A stretch of DNA of 64,000 nt from Escarpia spicata. Taxonomy: Eukaryota; Annelida; Polychaeta; Sabellida; Siboglinidae. The stretch's first letter is position 1; each line of letters starts with the position of its first letter. The position numbers and the translations under genes were made by a program. The stretch lies in the NCBI GenBank assembly GCA_963995525.1, contig OZ023214.1, positions 45,064,852-45,128,851 on the forward strand, in the 5' to 3' direction. The notes below the pieces were generated by a model. The model saw only the letters and a program-made list of their open reading frames with translations. It searched no databases and was not told where the DNA came from. Positions 13,395 to 30,984 of the stretch are shown here, piece after piece.

Positions 13395-14559
13395 TTATTT
13401 TTCCATAAATGTATCAATGAATATACCATAAGCCACATCAACATATTTTGTGTCAAATACCATTCCCCATGTTTCACTTCTTAAATCATCTATACGAGAA
13501 TTTATATTTTCATTTTTTATATTTCTTACATTTTTGTACATTTCTGTTTTTCTTTTAATTATTTTATATTGTGAAAATTTGAAAATGGTCAGTACTGTCA
13601 CTAATTACGATTCCATTTGTAGTTCGCTTATTTATGGCATTTGTAAAAATGTTGTCTATCAGAGTGGCCGAATCTCTAATAATTCTTGTTGGCTCAGTGA
13701 CTAGAGGATAGAGGCCTAGGCTATACATAGTGTCAATAAAATGTTTTGTACCAAAATGGTCATCATGCTTTAGGATGTCTTTATTAAAATCTCCACATCG
13801 AAATAATGTCTTGTTAGTTTTTGTGTTTCCGAAAATGTTTATAATATTTTCACAGAAGATGTCAGTGTTGAACCCCGGTTTGAGGGTAGATACAGCCCAC
13901 TGTTATGTTTGTTTGGTTTTCAATTATCAATTCCACTGTGATACATTCGAGGATGTCATTTACCGATAAGGATTTACTTTCAATTTGTTTACAATTTATG
14001 TCGTTATGTACGTAAATGGCAACGCCACCCCTCTAACATTTGCTCTACAGACATTAAAAGACTTCTATGAAGGTAGATGATGGTCTTGCCGTGTTGTAAG
14101 ATCATTCGAGGTTTCCGAGATGGCAATTACATCAAATACTATGTCAGAATTATGAATGTAGTTTTCAATTTGTTTGAAATTTGCATTTAAGCTTCTTGCG
14201 TTAAAGTGTATTAATTCAAAATTTAATTTATCGTAAAAATTATTGAAAATACCCCTACATTGTGGATGTGAATAATATTTACAAGAAGATGAGCATTCAT
14301 TAAAAAAGTTGTTTTCCGGATCAATTCTTGGGCCAAGCTCACGTATATTGTCATCTTGAAGTACATTTAGACTAACATTATTTTCTACTAAATCAACATC
14401 GTTTATCAAGCTATCATAATATTGTAGTGTATTCTCACTATTACTATCATCATTCACATATGTTGGATTTATGTCCATATTATTGCATAGTAAGCATTCA
14501 ATTGCATCATTATTTACATGCTCCATATGTATTCCACATACACACTGTGTGTTTGCCAT
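13395..14559 (-). pseudogene. Broken APE-type endonuclease region of LINE B ORF2
   Basis: The ORF2 start at 14559 has a Cys-rich beginning (residues MANTQCVCGIHMEH..CLLCNN). The first 164 codons end in a frameshift just before the expected 'RGGGVAIYVHN' block, which continues in another frame from about 14045. Another shift follows 'TVGCIYP'. The remaining EN motifs are all present, so this is a decayed but once complete domain. Confidence 0.8.
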
Positions 14560-14606
14560 TGGCGTATGGCCAGTGCTACAGTGTTGTTCGGTCCGGTCAC
14601 GGGTGT

Positions 14607-14970
14607 TTATTGTCTGTCAAGTTGGCGGAGTTCTTGGTCGGTTGAGATGGTGACTTTCCTACAATTGCGAAGAAGGCATACGATGCGGCCGTCTGCCGTC
14701 CATGTGGCGGAGACGTTGCTCAGCATCTTTGCTTTGTTTAACAGTTCACTGCGACGTCTGGTCAAGTTTTCCGTGATCAGTAGTTTTGTCCCCTTTAGGC
14801 GCCGTTTCGCTGTGAACACGTTTTGTCGTTGCTGGTAATTGGTCGAGGCTTTGGGTTAGTCGAGTTTGCAGACGAGCCCAGACGGTGGCATCGGTCGATG
14901 TGTTCACGTCCAGTCGAAATGCCGAGTTTGTTTTGGAAGATGTCCAACACAGCGATCTCTGAGACACCAT
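14607..14970 (-). pseudogene. LINE B ORF1 protein remnant (RRM-like type)
   Basis: Frame pieces on the minus strand read 'VLDIFQNKLGI', 'HIDRCHRLG' and 'KPRPI', then after a frameshift 'VFTAKRRLKGTKLLITENLT', 'RRRSELLNKAKML' and 'TWTADGRI', with a stop at 14607. This order (helix, IDRCHRLG, KPRPI, AKRRLKG, TENLT.RR..LLNKA, TW..DG.I) is that of the nucleic-acid-binding ORF1 proteins carried by L2/CR1-type LINEs. It lies directly upstream of the ORF2 start at 14559, as expected. The 5' part is missing. Confidence 0.75.
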
Positions 14971-14975
14971 TGTCT

Positions 14976-17284
14976 GTACGTTTTGTATGTATATACTTTT
15001 ACTGAATAAACTCTTTCACATATGTTGACACTGACTAAGAGTTTACAGATTGACATTAAAATGTGCAAATTTTGCACATTGCCGTTTCAATAAATAAACT
15101 CCTTGTTTGTCCAGATATCTCCCAATCTTAATTTATGGCAGACCGATCTAAAAACGTTCGTTTTAGGATTCCTTGCTTAAACAAACTGACACACAACACG
15201 TTTTGCTTAATGTCGAAATTAGCTCAGTCTTGAGATTGGTAAAATATGTTGATTTTTTTAAAGGAAAGCGTTATGGCTTCACTGCATTCAAAGTGTAGAA
15301 AAGTGATCCAACACATTAACGGAAATATAAACAATTCCAGTCCATTTGTAGCGGTGTGTCAGTGCCATTTCATCCCCACAGTAAAGTATAAGGCACTAGT
15401 CTCGCTAAGGTGGTCACCGGACAATTAAGGAATTTGGCCAGATTACAATCATTATGGTCAGTTGTGACCGAACTGCCGTGGGCGATCATCCTTGAAGACG
15501 TATGACATACGAAGTCACGCCCATGGCGTTTTGGAAACGTTATTGACAAATCACTACACTAGACAGCATGCAATAGAGTGGACACTCGAAATCGTAAACT
15601 CATATTACATTAGTAATTTGTTTATCAGTCTCCCATCCTGATTTCATTTAGTAGTTGTTACGCTATTCCGTGTGAACGTGCTGTATGTTAGGCTTGGTAA
15701 CAGAGACAAGTGGAGCACCTGGAATTATGTCTGGCCGAAGATGACGCCGGTGTTTCCATCGAGTTTATTGGCAGATCTTCTTTCATATCAATACCGTCGT
15801 GTTTTTAACCGCGCAGTGTTTCGATTGTAGTACACCGGATTTTGCGCACCTGGTCACAACCCGAATACTCGACTGACTGTCCCGGTCTGTTTCCGAACAA
15901 TACGCTGTCTTGCTATCATTTGAGTAATATGGGCAAAGCTGTCAATATGTGGATTCGATGTTCGAGCTCCGTGCAACGTGGATAAGGTGGAAAGGGTTGA
16001 TGAGGCGTCCAACTTGAAATATATGAAGCAAATTCATAAAATTGTGTTTCGTGTAATTTAACATTATAAGCATAATAGCTTGTGTGTCTACATTGCGGTC
16101 CCAATCAAACAAGTCTAAATGTCTACTAATTATTATTAAAACAGTGATATGATTATAGTGTATAGAAACCTAATAAGCTTTATAAACCAGTGCAAAACTG
16201 GTTACTAGATGCCCTGCTGTGTTCCTTGGGCGTCCAATTCATGCGATAGCATATGGATAATTCGGATAAATTGCATTTTTCTCACCATTTAGTGATAAAA
16301 CCGGAACATTACGCACTTTTTACCTACGATTGATGCATCAAACCGCACTACAACTTGGCGGCATTGTGATTTAAATTTGATACGAGCGAACAAAAACCAA
16401 GTTCACTGTGTTGAGCGTCTGAAGCCCGCCCTATACAAACAAACCGTCACGTGCTTTTAGTATTTTTGATGTGCGCCGTGTCAGGTGCGAGGCAGGCGGT
16501 GTAGGGCATCCAAACCACTCCCACTACGGTAGTGGTGTAAACTGTTCTCCAGACACAAACTCGTATGGAAAAACATCTTGGTGATATTTTAACCGTAATG
16601 TAAGGTTATTTCTACCCTTTAGCCATTTTGTTCAGAATACAGGCCCAGTTGGCCTTTCACGTTTTAAGCGTTACGTTGCCGACAACCTAACAAGAGCACG
16701 AGGGTGCGATTAGTGTCATCGTCCCCGTCTACTATTGCTACTGTGTTTCCTATCAAACCTGATGCCCACTACACATTCTAGGCCGTTATGTACTTTGGTA
16801 CGATCCATTGAACTAGAAGGAACCTACGATTATCATCTTCTATTTTTAATAAAGCATCTTATCAGATTTATTATTTAATGATCAAACATGTCACTCCTTT
16901 CACTGGTAGGCATTGTTTCAGTAATCATTCTTAAATCATATGGAGTACATCTAGGAAAGTGTAAATAGAGTACTTCATGAAATCCAATCTGACTAGCGTC
17001 ATGTCACGGTGACGCACATATTACTGGGTGATCGATAGGTTAGGTTCATGAATATGTGTGAAGGTCATCATTAATTTACGAATAAATGAAAACAGATTGA
17101 TTTGATGTCTTACCTATGTATTTCTAGTTCTTTCTAGATGTTTTCAGCACTCGGCGCAACGTTCTATTAACTGACTAGTCTGTATATATTGTGGTTACAA
17201 TGTTATGATCGTATGAGGTCTCATTCAACTAGCCAGCCTTTTTCAGAACATTATCGCCAAACCGACCTTTGAGGGTGGTCACTG
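14976..17284. other. Intergenic DNA, no gene seen
   Basis: About 2.3 kb of non-repetitive-looking sequence. Open frames are below 65 codons and none has recognisable motifs. Confidence 0.5.
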
Positions 17285-17494
17285 TCAGGGTGCTTGTTGT
17301 CCTCAGTGGTTCTTTTACGTCCCAAATTGAGACGGGACCGACATTAACGTGATCTCCAAGTCACGAGGATACACAGTCCCCAATGTTGAGAGCCAGGTTT
17401 TTACACCAAATATACCATATCTGCCCGGTCCGGGTATTGAACTCGGGGCGCCGGGATGTCAGGCGGACGTGCTAACCACTACGCTATCGCGCCA
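17285..17494 (-). mobile_element. tRNA-derived SINE (Val/Asp-tRNA-like head)
   Basis: The minus strand starts at 17494 with a tRNA-like head: an A box around 'TAGCGTAGTGGTTAGCACG', an anticodon arm 'CCGCCTGACATCC' and a B box 'GAGTTCAATACCCGG'. The D and anticodon arms look most like tRNA-Val or tRNA-Asp. About 135 bp of unrelated body follows. The 3' edge near 17285 is approximate. It sits immediately beside the start of the foldback element at 17500. Confidence 0.75.
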
Positions 17495-17499
17495 CTATA

Positions 17500-19885
17500 T
17501 ACATTAATATTATTATACAACGGAGCAGTTGAAATAATTAAAGATTAATCAAAAAAACTAAGTTAAAGTTAAGTACAGTTTCACTTGACTTCATTCCTAT
17601 GAACGAATAAAGAGCACTTAATGTATTTTAAATTATGCCTAATATTAAGGGATTATATCAAAAGCAATTTTTAAAGAATACTCTAAAAAGGACTTATTAA
17701 GATGTCATTTTATAATGTTAACCGCTCATCTCAACACATGATATGGGCATCTCATAACATCAAGTGGTCTTCTCGAAAAAAGTTAGTTAAATTAGGGGGA
17801 CATCTCATAACTATGCATGGTTCTTCTAAAACAAATATTTTTACAAAATATGTTAGAAGTCATTAACACATTAACGAGCTGATAGTCTCAAATTAAATGA
17901 TCGTCTCAACAAAAATAAGAGGTCTCTTAAAAAATGTAATGGATCATTTCCAAAATAGACGCGTTGATTAAAAATAATCGGCTGATCGTCATGTTTTGAG
18001 ATGTCCTCTTACTCAAAACAATAAGTGGTCATCTCACAATAAAGGGGTTTTGTCAAATAGTTCATTTCAAAAATGTAAACGTTTATTAAGAAACTGATCA
18101 ATAAATTCAGTAAATTAAGTGATCATCTAAACATACTGGGGTCATCTCATAAAAAGGGGTCTTCCCAACAACAAGTTAAGAGACCATTTCACAAATTGTA
18201 AGGGGTCATTGCAACAGATCCATGTGATCATCTAGTCAGAATATATGCAATGAAATAAATGTATTGGTAATTTATAAAATGTAAAGGATATTTATAAATG
18301 ATTGCTGACCGTGTCATCAAATTAAGGAATCGGCTAATTTTTATGGCTAGTTACACTGCTTAATATAATAATTATCTTTTTGAGAAGGCCCCTTTATTTT
18401 ATGAGATGACCATTTAATGTTATGATGGTTTTTAAACGTTATTTGGTGATCAATTAGTTGTTTTTAATGAACGTTTACATTTTTTGCGAAACAACACCAT
18501 GATATATTTTGAGAAACCCTGTTATTTGTGAGAAGACTCTTTAATGTTTTGAGATGATCCTTGAATCTGTTGACACGATCAGCCAGTTCATTTTAATCTA
18601 TGCTTGCATGTTTTGAAATGTTCCCTTAACTTAGTTGAGAAGACCTCTTTATTTGTGAAATGAGCCTTTATTATTTTAAGATGATATTTTAATTCATCGA
18701 GATGAACACGTTGTTAATGTTAATGAACATTTACATTTTTGATATGACCGGTAATGAGAAATCCCTTTACTGAGAGATGAGCACTTATTGTTTTGAAATG
18801 ATCCGTTAATGTGTTAATGACTTCTTACACATTTTATAATGATACTTTTTTGAGAAGACCCATTCTTTTTATGAGGTGTCTCTTAATTTAATTTTTTTCT
18901 CTCGAGAAGATGGTCTTGATTCTATGAGATGTTCCCGCCGTGTTTTGAGATGACCAGCTAGTTCATTATAAAATGACCCCTTAATGACTTCTTTAAACAT
19001 AATTATTTATATTGTTTTTGATATAATCCTTTAATATTAGGCATATTTAAAATACATTAGGTGCTCGTTGTTTGTTTATATGAATGAAGTCGAATGAGAT
19101 TACACTTAACTTTAATTAGTTTTTTTAAGATTACCCGTTAATTATTTAAGCTGTTCGTTTTTATTATTATTATTTTGAAATTACCGATTACCCTTAAGTT
19201 TGTAGTAACTTTATAATATCACTCCATAACATTGTATTTTCAGATTTCCCCTAAATTGTTTGAGATGACCCCTTAATTTGATCTTATGATGATTAGTGAA
19301 CGTTAACAGGGTGTCAGCATTGTTAGCCGTTAGGATGTCATTGTCGTCATCCTCATCATCGCAATAATTATTACCATCATGGTCATCATCTTTGTCATCA
19401 CAATCATCATCATTATCATTATTGTCGTCGTCGTCATCATAATCATAATCATCAACACCTTCATATCACCAAGACGACGCCTTCTTTGTCTTCATCTTCT
19501 CCATCCTCGTCATCATTGTTATGTATTACCCTCATCATCACTGGCGTTATCAACATTATTAGCATTGTCTTAATCAGTATCATCATCATCGTAATAATAA
19601 TAATAATCATCATCGTCATCACCGTCATCATAATCATCATCGTTATACAATCATTACTAAGGTGACCCCTTAATTGTCTTCATTTTTCTCGTCATCGTAA
19701 TAATTGATCATCCTCATCATCACCGTCTTCGTCATCATTACTAACATCATCACCTTCATTATCATCGTCATCATAATCAACTTAATCGTTTTATGACATT
19801 ACCGGTCGAGTTATTACATTACCGATCGATTATTACGTTACCGGTCGATTATTACGTTACCGATTGTAACACACGTTCAATGATC
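17500..19885 (+). mobile_element. Foldback element FB, copy 1 (long inverted repeat + ATC block + satellite)
   Basis: The left arm (about 17530-18350) consists of degenerate modules such as GGTCATCTCA, GGGGTCTTCTCAAAA and GGATCATTTC. The right arm (about 18380-19130) is the reverse complement of the left arm, aligned almost module for module. For example the left 'CTAATATTAAGGGATTATAT' near 17640 matches the right 'ATATAATCCTTTAATATTAG' near 19025, and both are bordered by the same TGTATTTTAAA block. Outside the right arm come a unique stretch, a (ATC)n-rich block (19318-19790) and short 'ACCGGTCGATTATTACGTT' repeats ending near 19885. No coding frame is visible. Closely related copies lie at 50270-55550 and, inverted and partial, at 43940-44340. 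Confidence 0.85.
19318..19790. repeat. (ATC)n-rich block of the foldback element
   Basis: Degenerate CAT/ATC trinucleotide-rich DNA. The same block with the same interruptions (GTGTCAGCAT.GTTAGCCGTT before it, AAGGTGACCCCTT inside it) is present at 54640-55260 and inverted at 43945-44095, so it is part of the element and not an independent microsatellite. Confidence 0.85.
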
Positions 19886-19959
19886 ACATTTGAGTGTTTA
19901 CGTTTTCTGTTGATACATCAACAACCTCATGGTCTCGTTAGGTCTTTAACCGGAGCGCC

Positions 19960-25493
<5,534 letters not shown>

Positions 25494-26254
25494 TGCAAGA
25501 AACTTGACAATTGTGAGGGAAACAGAAATCGTACGAATGATTATTAATTTATACATTTAATTTGCGTTGGTGGTCTAGCATTGTTCGTAAGCCAAAGCAT
25601 ACTGGAATATATGCAATGAGTTTTCATATCACAGGACTCGTCTTATGTTTACTGGAAGGAATATTTAGCCACAACCAAAGATAAAACGAATTTATGACAT
25701 CTAACTTTTGTTTGACCTTTAGGGAATGAAAATGTTCGAATCAGCCAAAAACGCAATTTGTATAGACATTGTCTCCATTTTGCGTACGTGAAAGGAACTA
25801 TATAAAAATTCAATACCATATTTACATTCACCATGTCTTCGAGGATTTTTGGAAAATGTCTGCGGGTATCATTATCCAGTGTGGGCAGATTCAATGCACC
25901 AAACACGGTTCCGAGGCAGGCCATCCTGACCTAACTCTAAGAATCGGATAAACAAACTCACGCGGTATTGTTTACGTCGTCATTTTGCAGTTTGTGATTT
26001 GACAGCGAACTTCAGTCAGGAATACAACCAACATTGAAACTATGTAATATCAGTTGAGTTAACCCGGCGAGAAGAAAACACGTATTAAAACCGCTTCAGT
26101 GTATTTTTCCAATTTCAATTTTAGACGGCTTATTTCTCAAACTTGTCGGTGCCGTTATTATCATATTCGTGATTTACGACGCATTCGCCGTTATTTGCCT
26201 CTTTCTGTTGCAAACAACTATCGCAACTGCACTTATTACTAGTAGGCTTGACTT
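25494..26254. other. Intergenic DNA downstream of the glycosyltransferase-like gene
   Basis: Presumably begins with the 3' UTR. A short ATG frame at 25833 and a hydrophobic frame near 26125-26260 were examined but could not be joined by credible splice sites. Confidence 0.4.
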
Positions 26255-26825
26255 GCAGTTCCCTTTCTCATAATATTGTCCTTAAGGATATCACTAGGTT
26301 ACAACGTGAACACAATTGCTTAGCTAGGGTTGTGACTCGGTCTCCGCGGTTTTTCTCACTCAGTGCCTCTTCTGAGGTCTTTGCACTGGCTGCCTCTCCG
26401 ATATCGTATTATTTTTAAGATCTGTACCATTACCTACCAGGCACTTTCATGTAAGCAACCAGCATATTTATATTCATTGCTTACTCCTGTAAAAAAAGCC
26501 TATCCAGCTTCGACCATCTCGTTCTGATTTATTTTTTGTTCCTAGAGTGAATACTAACATTGGAACTAGGGCATTTTCTGTTGCTGCACCAACTCTTTGG
26601 AATATGCTCCGTCTTAATGTTAGATCAGTTAAAAATATCACGCAATTTCGCCGTCATTTAAAAACTACCTTTATAACCTTGCGTATCCACCTTAGTTCCC
26701 TGGCGAGTCAATCCATCTGTTGACGACTTTACTGTGGCTGATCAGTTCTGAGATTGACCCACTCTTTTGTACTGATGCGCCTCTGAGCTTCGTTTCCTAG
26801 GATTCTAATTCAGTCATAAAGTGTT
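26255..26825 (+). mobile_element. L2-like LINE fragment I: RT C-terminus and 3' end
   Basis: With several frame changes the plus strand reads 'NCLARVVTRSPRF', 'SLHWLP', 'ICTITYQALSCKQPAYLYS', 'PRVNTNIGTRAFSVAAPTLW' and 'FRRHLKTTF'. This is the C-terminal domain of L2-type reverse transcriptase. It is followed by a 3' UTR with TGATGCGCCTCTGAGC. The same family is present at 58735-59300. It is 5' truncated and ends at the (TA)n tract. Confidence 0.85.
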
Positions 26826-26845
26826 TAATGTAGTTCAGATTTTCT

Positions 26846-27085
<240 letters not shown>

Positions 27086-27534
27086 GTAAAATAGATATGT
27101 GTATATTACAACAGGTAAGGCTTACTAGTGCTTTTGTTTCAATTGATTGTAGTGGTCTGTGCTATTTGATGTTCATATTAAACGTAATTGCACAATTCTC
27201 ATGAAATTCACCCCATAACACGCCGAACCCACCGCTATCCCCAATAACCATGTTACTTATGCACTCTACCTTTGCCCCATCGCACTATGAAAGTTTGTTC
27301 TATTTCTCCCTATAATTTTCTCTTGCGTCCCCCTCCCGCCCCACCCAGACTCACACTCGTGTACGGGATGAGGATTGCCTTGGGTGCCCTCTTCCCTTCC
27401 TATCGGTTCGTGTTGCTGCTCATTACGGAGCGTGGAGTTCGTCACAAGTTGTAATAGGAAACTAGTCATAAAAGACATTTAAGGTTGGACTATAAAACTA
27501 GTCACAAGATCATATGATATCACGAGGCACGTTT
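27086..27534. other. Short unique stretch, nothing recognised
   Basis: No gene, RT motif or tandem structure is visible before the 36-bp array begins. Confidence 0.4.
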
Positions 27535-29720
27535 ATGTTTGGAACATGAAACTGGTCACAAAAGACATATAAGAATATGAAACTGGTCACAAGATATTAT
27601 AAGACACATTTAAGGATGGAACATTTAACTTTTAAGGTTGGACTGCGAAACTGATCACACGAAATATTTAATGTTAGAACACGATGCCGGTAATATTTCA
27701 CATTTAGTGTTGGAAGGTGAAACTGGTCATAAGAGACATGGCTGGAACATGAAACCGGTCATAAGAAGCTCGTAAGGTTGGAACATGAAACCAGTCATAA
27801 GATAAGAAGCACTTAAGGTTGGACAATGAAACCGGTCATAAGAAGCACTTAAGGTTGGACAATGAAACCGGTCATAAGAAGCACTTAAGGTTGGAACATG
27901 AAACCGGTTATAAGAAACACTTAAAGTTGGAACATGAAACCGGTCATAAGAAGCTCGTAAGGTTGGAACATGAAACCGGTCATAAGAAGCACTTGAGGCT
28001 TGACAATGAAACCGGTCATAAGAAGCATTTAAGGTTGGGCAATTAAACCGGTCATAAGAAGCACTTAAGGTTGGAACATGGAACCGGTTATAAGAAGCAC
28101 TTAAGGTTGGAACATGAAACCGGCCATAAGAAGCACTTAAGGTTGGAACATGAAACCGGCCATAAGAAGCACTTAAGGTTGAAACATGAAACCGGCCATA
28201 AGAAGCACGTAAGGTTGGAACATGAAACCGGCCATAAGAAGCACTTAAGGTTGGAACATGAAACCGGCCATAAGAAGCACTTAAGGTTGAAACATGAAAC
28301 CGGTCATAAGAAACACTTAAGGTTGGGCAATGAAACCGGTCATAAGAAGCACTTAAGGTTGGAACATGAAACCGATTATAACAAGCACTTAAGGCTGGAA
28401 TATGAAACCGGCCATAAGAAGCACTTAAGGTTGGAACATGAAACCGGCCATAAGAAGCACTTAAGGCTGGAATATGAAACCGGCCATAAGAAGCACTTAA
28501 GGTTGGAACATTAAACCGGCCATAAGAAGCACTTAAGGTTGGAACATGAAACCGGCCATAAGAAGCACTTAAGGTTGAAACATGAAACCGGCCATAAGAA
28601 GCACTTAAGGTTGGAACATGAAACCGGCCATAAGAAGCACTTAAGGTTGGAACATGAAACCGGCCATAAGAAGCACTTAAGGTTGAAACATGAAACCGGC
28701 CATAAGAAGCACGTAAGGTTGGAACATGAAACCAGTCATAAGAAGCACTTAAGGTTGGGCAATGAAACCGGTCATAAGAAGCACTTAAGGTTGGAACATG
28801 AAACCGATTATAACAAGCACTTAAGGCTGGAATATGAAACCGGCCATAAGAAGCACTTAAGGTTGGAACATGAAACCGGCCATAAGAAGCACTTAAGGCT
28901 GGAATATGAAACCGGCCATAAGAAGCACTTAAGGTTGGAACATGAAACCGGCCATAAGAAGCACTTAACGTTGGAACATGAAACCGGCCATAAGAAGCAC
29001 TTACGGTTGAAACATGAAACCGGCCATAAGAAGCACTTAACGTTGGAACATGAAACCGGCCATAAGAAGCACTTACGGTTGAAACATGAAACCGGCCATA
29101 AGAAGCACTTAAGGTTGGAACATGAAACCGGCCATAAGAAGCACTTAACGTTGGAACATGAAACCGGTCATAAGAAGCACTTAAGGTTGGAACATGAAAC
29201 CGGTTATAAGAAGCACTTAAGGCTGGAATATGAAACCGGTCATAAGAAACATTTAAGGTTGGAACATGAAACCGGCCATAAGAAGCACTTAACGTTGGAA
29301 CATGAAACCGGTCATAAGAAGCACTTAAGGCTGGAACACGAAACCGGTCATAAGAAACATTTAAGGTTGGAACATGAAACCGGTCGTAAGAAGCACGTAA
29401 GGTTGGAACATGAAACCGGTCATAAGAAACATTTATGGTTGGAACATGAAACCGGTCATAAGAAACATTTAAGGTTGGAACATGAAACCGGTCATAAGAA
29501 ACATTTAAGGTTGGAACATGAAACCGGTCGTACGAGGCATTTACGGTTGGAATGTGAAACCGGTCATAAAAAGCATTTAAGGTTGGAACATGAAACGGGT
29601 CATAAGAGGAATTTAAGGTTGGAATGTGAAAGTGATCCTAAGATATAGTTAATGTTAGAACACGAAACTGGTAATGTGATGAATTTAATGTTGGAACGTA
29701 AGTTTGGTAATATGAGGCAT
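27535..29720. repeat. 36-bp minisatellite, about 58 copies
   Basis: The unit is AAGGTTGGAACATGAAACCG followed by GYCATAAGAAGCACTT. The ends (27535-27800, 29640-29720) are diverged and the centre is homogeneous. Because 36 is divisible by three the plus strand is nearly stop-free and reads as a 12-residue repeat ETGHKKHLRLEH. A higher-order duplication of 12 units (432 bp) is visible: the rare variant ACCGATTATAACAAGCAC occurs at 28371 and again at 28803 with the same neighbours. No upstream exon or promoter supports translation. Confidence 0.95.
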
Positions 29721-30259
29721 TCAAAGTCGTAACATGAAACTCCCTAGAAGAGACATTTATGGTTGGAATATGAAACTGGATGGCCTTACATACACACAGA
29801 CACAGAAGTCGATTTCCGGAAGTAATTCTAAATTTCACTGTTTTCGCGATAACGCAAGTTACGTAACACGTTCTCAACAGCGGCCCATGCAACCTCGTAA
29901 CAATCGCATTCAATATGCGTGACGTTAATGAACAATCAATTTACATCAAACTAACGTTAAGGCACGAACTCTAAAACAGGTAGAAACCTTAAAACAAGAA
30001 GGTGCTACTTTTCTTCCGCGGGGTCGTAGATGACTTCCTGAAAATGTGGTGCCAGAGATGCAAATCGTCTATGAGGAAAGCGCTAGATCGATTATAGTTT
30101 GATGTCAAGTTTAAATTTATAGTTATGCACATCATGTATGTGTAACTAACTAAGTTGCATTTGTATCGTATTGTATTATCGCGGGTGGAGTATGTGAACG
30201 TTCTGCTACACCAATCAAGCTGACGTTCAGACATAGTGCGACCTGTATGCCTGTCTTCT
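29721..30259. other. Intergenic DNA, no gene seen
   Basis: About 540 bp without recognised content. Confidence 0.45.
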
Positions 30260-30460
30260 GAGAACTTTGGTCGGATCTAATAACAGCTCATCCAGAGGTA
30301 GCGCACGTCAAACCAGTAATCAAGAAAATGAGCCTGGACAGAGCTGACCTGGATAAGTATAGACCACTGTCAAATCTTCCCTACTTCTCTAAGACAATCA
30401 AACATGTTGTTGGCGCGAGGCTGTCCAACTATATGCCTATTTATAAAGGTGAGAAGGTAT
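30260..30460 (+). mobile_element. CR1-like LINE F fragment, N-terminal RT block
   Basis: Plus-strand frame 'KPVIKKMSLDRADLDKYRPL' continues 'SNLPYFSKTIKHVVGARLSN'. This is the first conserved block (..K....D..NYRP.SNLP..SK..E..V..RL) of LINE reverse transcriptase. It ends where the 53-bp tandem array begins. Confidence 0.75.
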
Positions 30461-30471
30461 TTGTGTGCGTG

Positions 30472-30895
30472 CAAAACGACACCCTGTTCGCAGTACACAA
30501 TCACAAATTATGAAGATGCTGCTCAGTGACGAGATCGTGTTCGCAACAGATAATCAGAAACTATAAAGATACTGGTTGATAACGACATTTTGTTCGCAAC
30601 AGATAATCAGAAAATAAAAAGATACTGGTTGATAACGACATTTTGTTCGCAACAGATAATCAGAAAATATAAAGATACTGGTTGATAACGACATTTTGTT
30701 CGCAACAGATAATCAGAAAATATAAAGATACTGGTTGATAACGACATTTTGTTCGCAACAGATAATCAGAAAATATAAAGATACTGGTTGATAACGACAT
30801 TTTGTTCGCAACAGATAATCAGAAAATATAAAGATACTGGTTGATAACGATATTTTGTTCGCAATAGATAATCCAAAATTATAAAGATACTGCTC
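30472..30895. repeat. 53-bp minisatellite between two RT fragments (8 copies)
   Basis: The unit starts GATAACGACATTTTGTTCGC and ends AAAGATACTGGTT. Internal copies start at 30578, 30631, 30684, 30737, 30790 and 30843, exactly 53 bp apart. The outer copies (from 30472) are diverged. Since 53 is not a multiple of three the array cannot preserve an RT frame. Confidence 0.95.
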
Positions 30896-30984
30896 GATCT
30901 ACCGACTTTTAAGCACACTGTAATTGCAGATACTCTCGCGTGATATAGGTGTGATCCACTAAACACTGGAATAGTAAGAACCAT

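Larger units (their letters stand above)
12986..14970 (-). mobile_element. L2/CR1-like LINE B, ORF1 plus endonuclease part
   Basis: Minus-strand order is ORF1 remnant (14970-14607), a gap of about 50 bp, ORF2 start at 14559, EN domain (about 14200-13600) and the EN-RT linker (13338-12997). EN landmarks are 'FELIHFNARSLNANFKQIE', 'DVIAISET', 'GVAIYVHNDINCKQIESKS', 'GDFNKDILKHDDHFGTKHF', 'PTRIIRDSATLIDNIFTNA' and a terminal 'SDSTDHFQIFTI'. The linker has 'LYKQFLQNFSYETERRYKSY' and 'AEKTYYRKLL'. The sequence stops matching a LINE just after 'DGKQIT' near 13050, before the RT domain. Several frameshifts and stops are present. Confidence 0.88.

Noticed and set aside
14518..14838. Plus-strand 106-codon frame
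   Set aside because: Antisense shadow of the LINE B ORF1/ORF2 junction, which has clear family motifs on the minus strand.
25833..26260. Small mitochondrial-type two-exon gene (leader-like MSSRIFGKCLRV plus a hydrophobic segment)
   Set aside because: The hydrophobic segment after the acceptor at 26124 needs a phase-1 partner, and the only fitting donor (A|GTGTGG) is poor. No family match.
27819..29648. Repetitive HKKHLRLEHETG protein of up to 369 residues
   Set aside because: The frame is open because the 36-bp unit lacks a stop. It is interrupted at 28046 and 28514 by point changes and has no upstream exon.
27535..29720. CRISPR-like array
   Set aside because: The units are contiguous with no unique spacers, and the DNA is eukaryotic.
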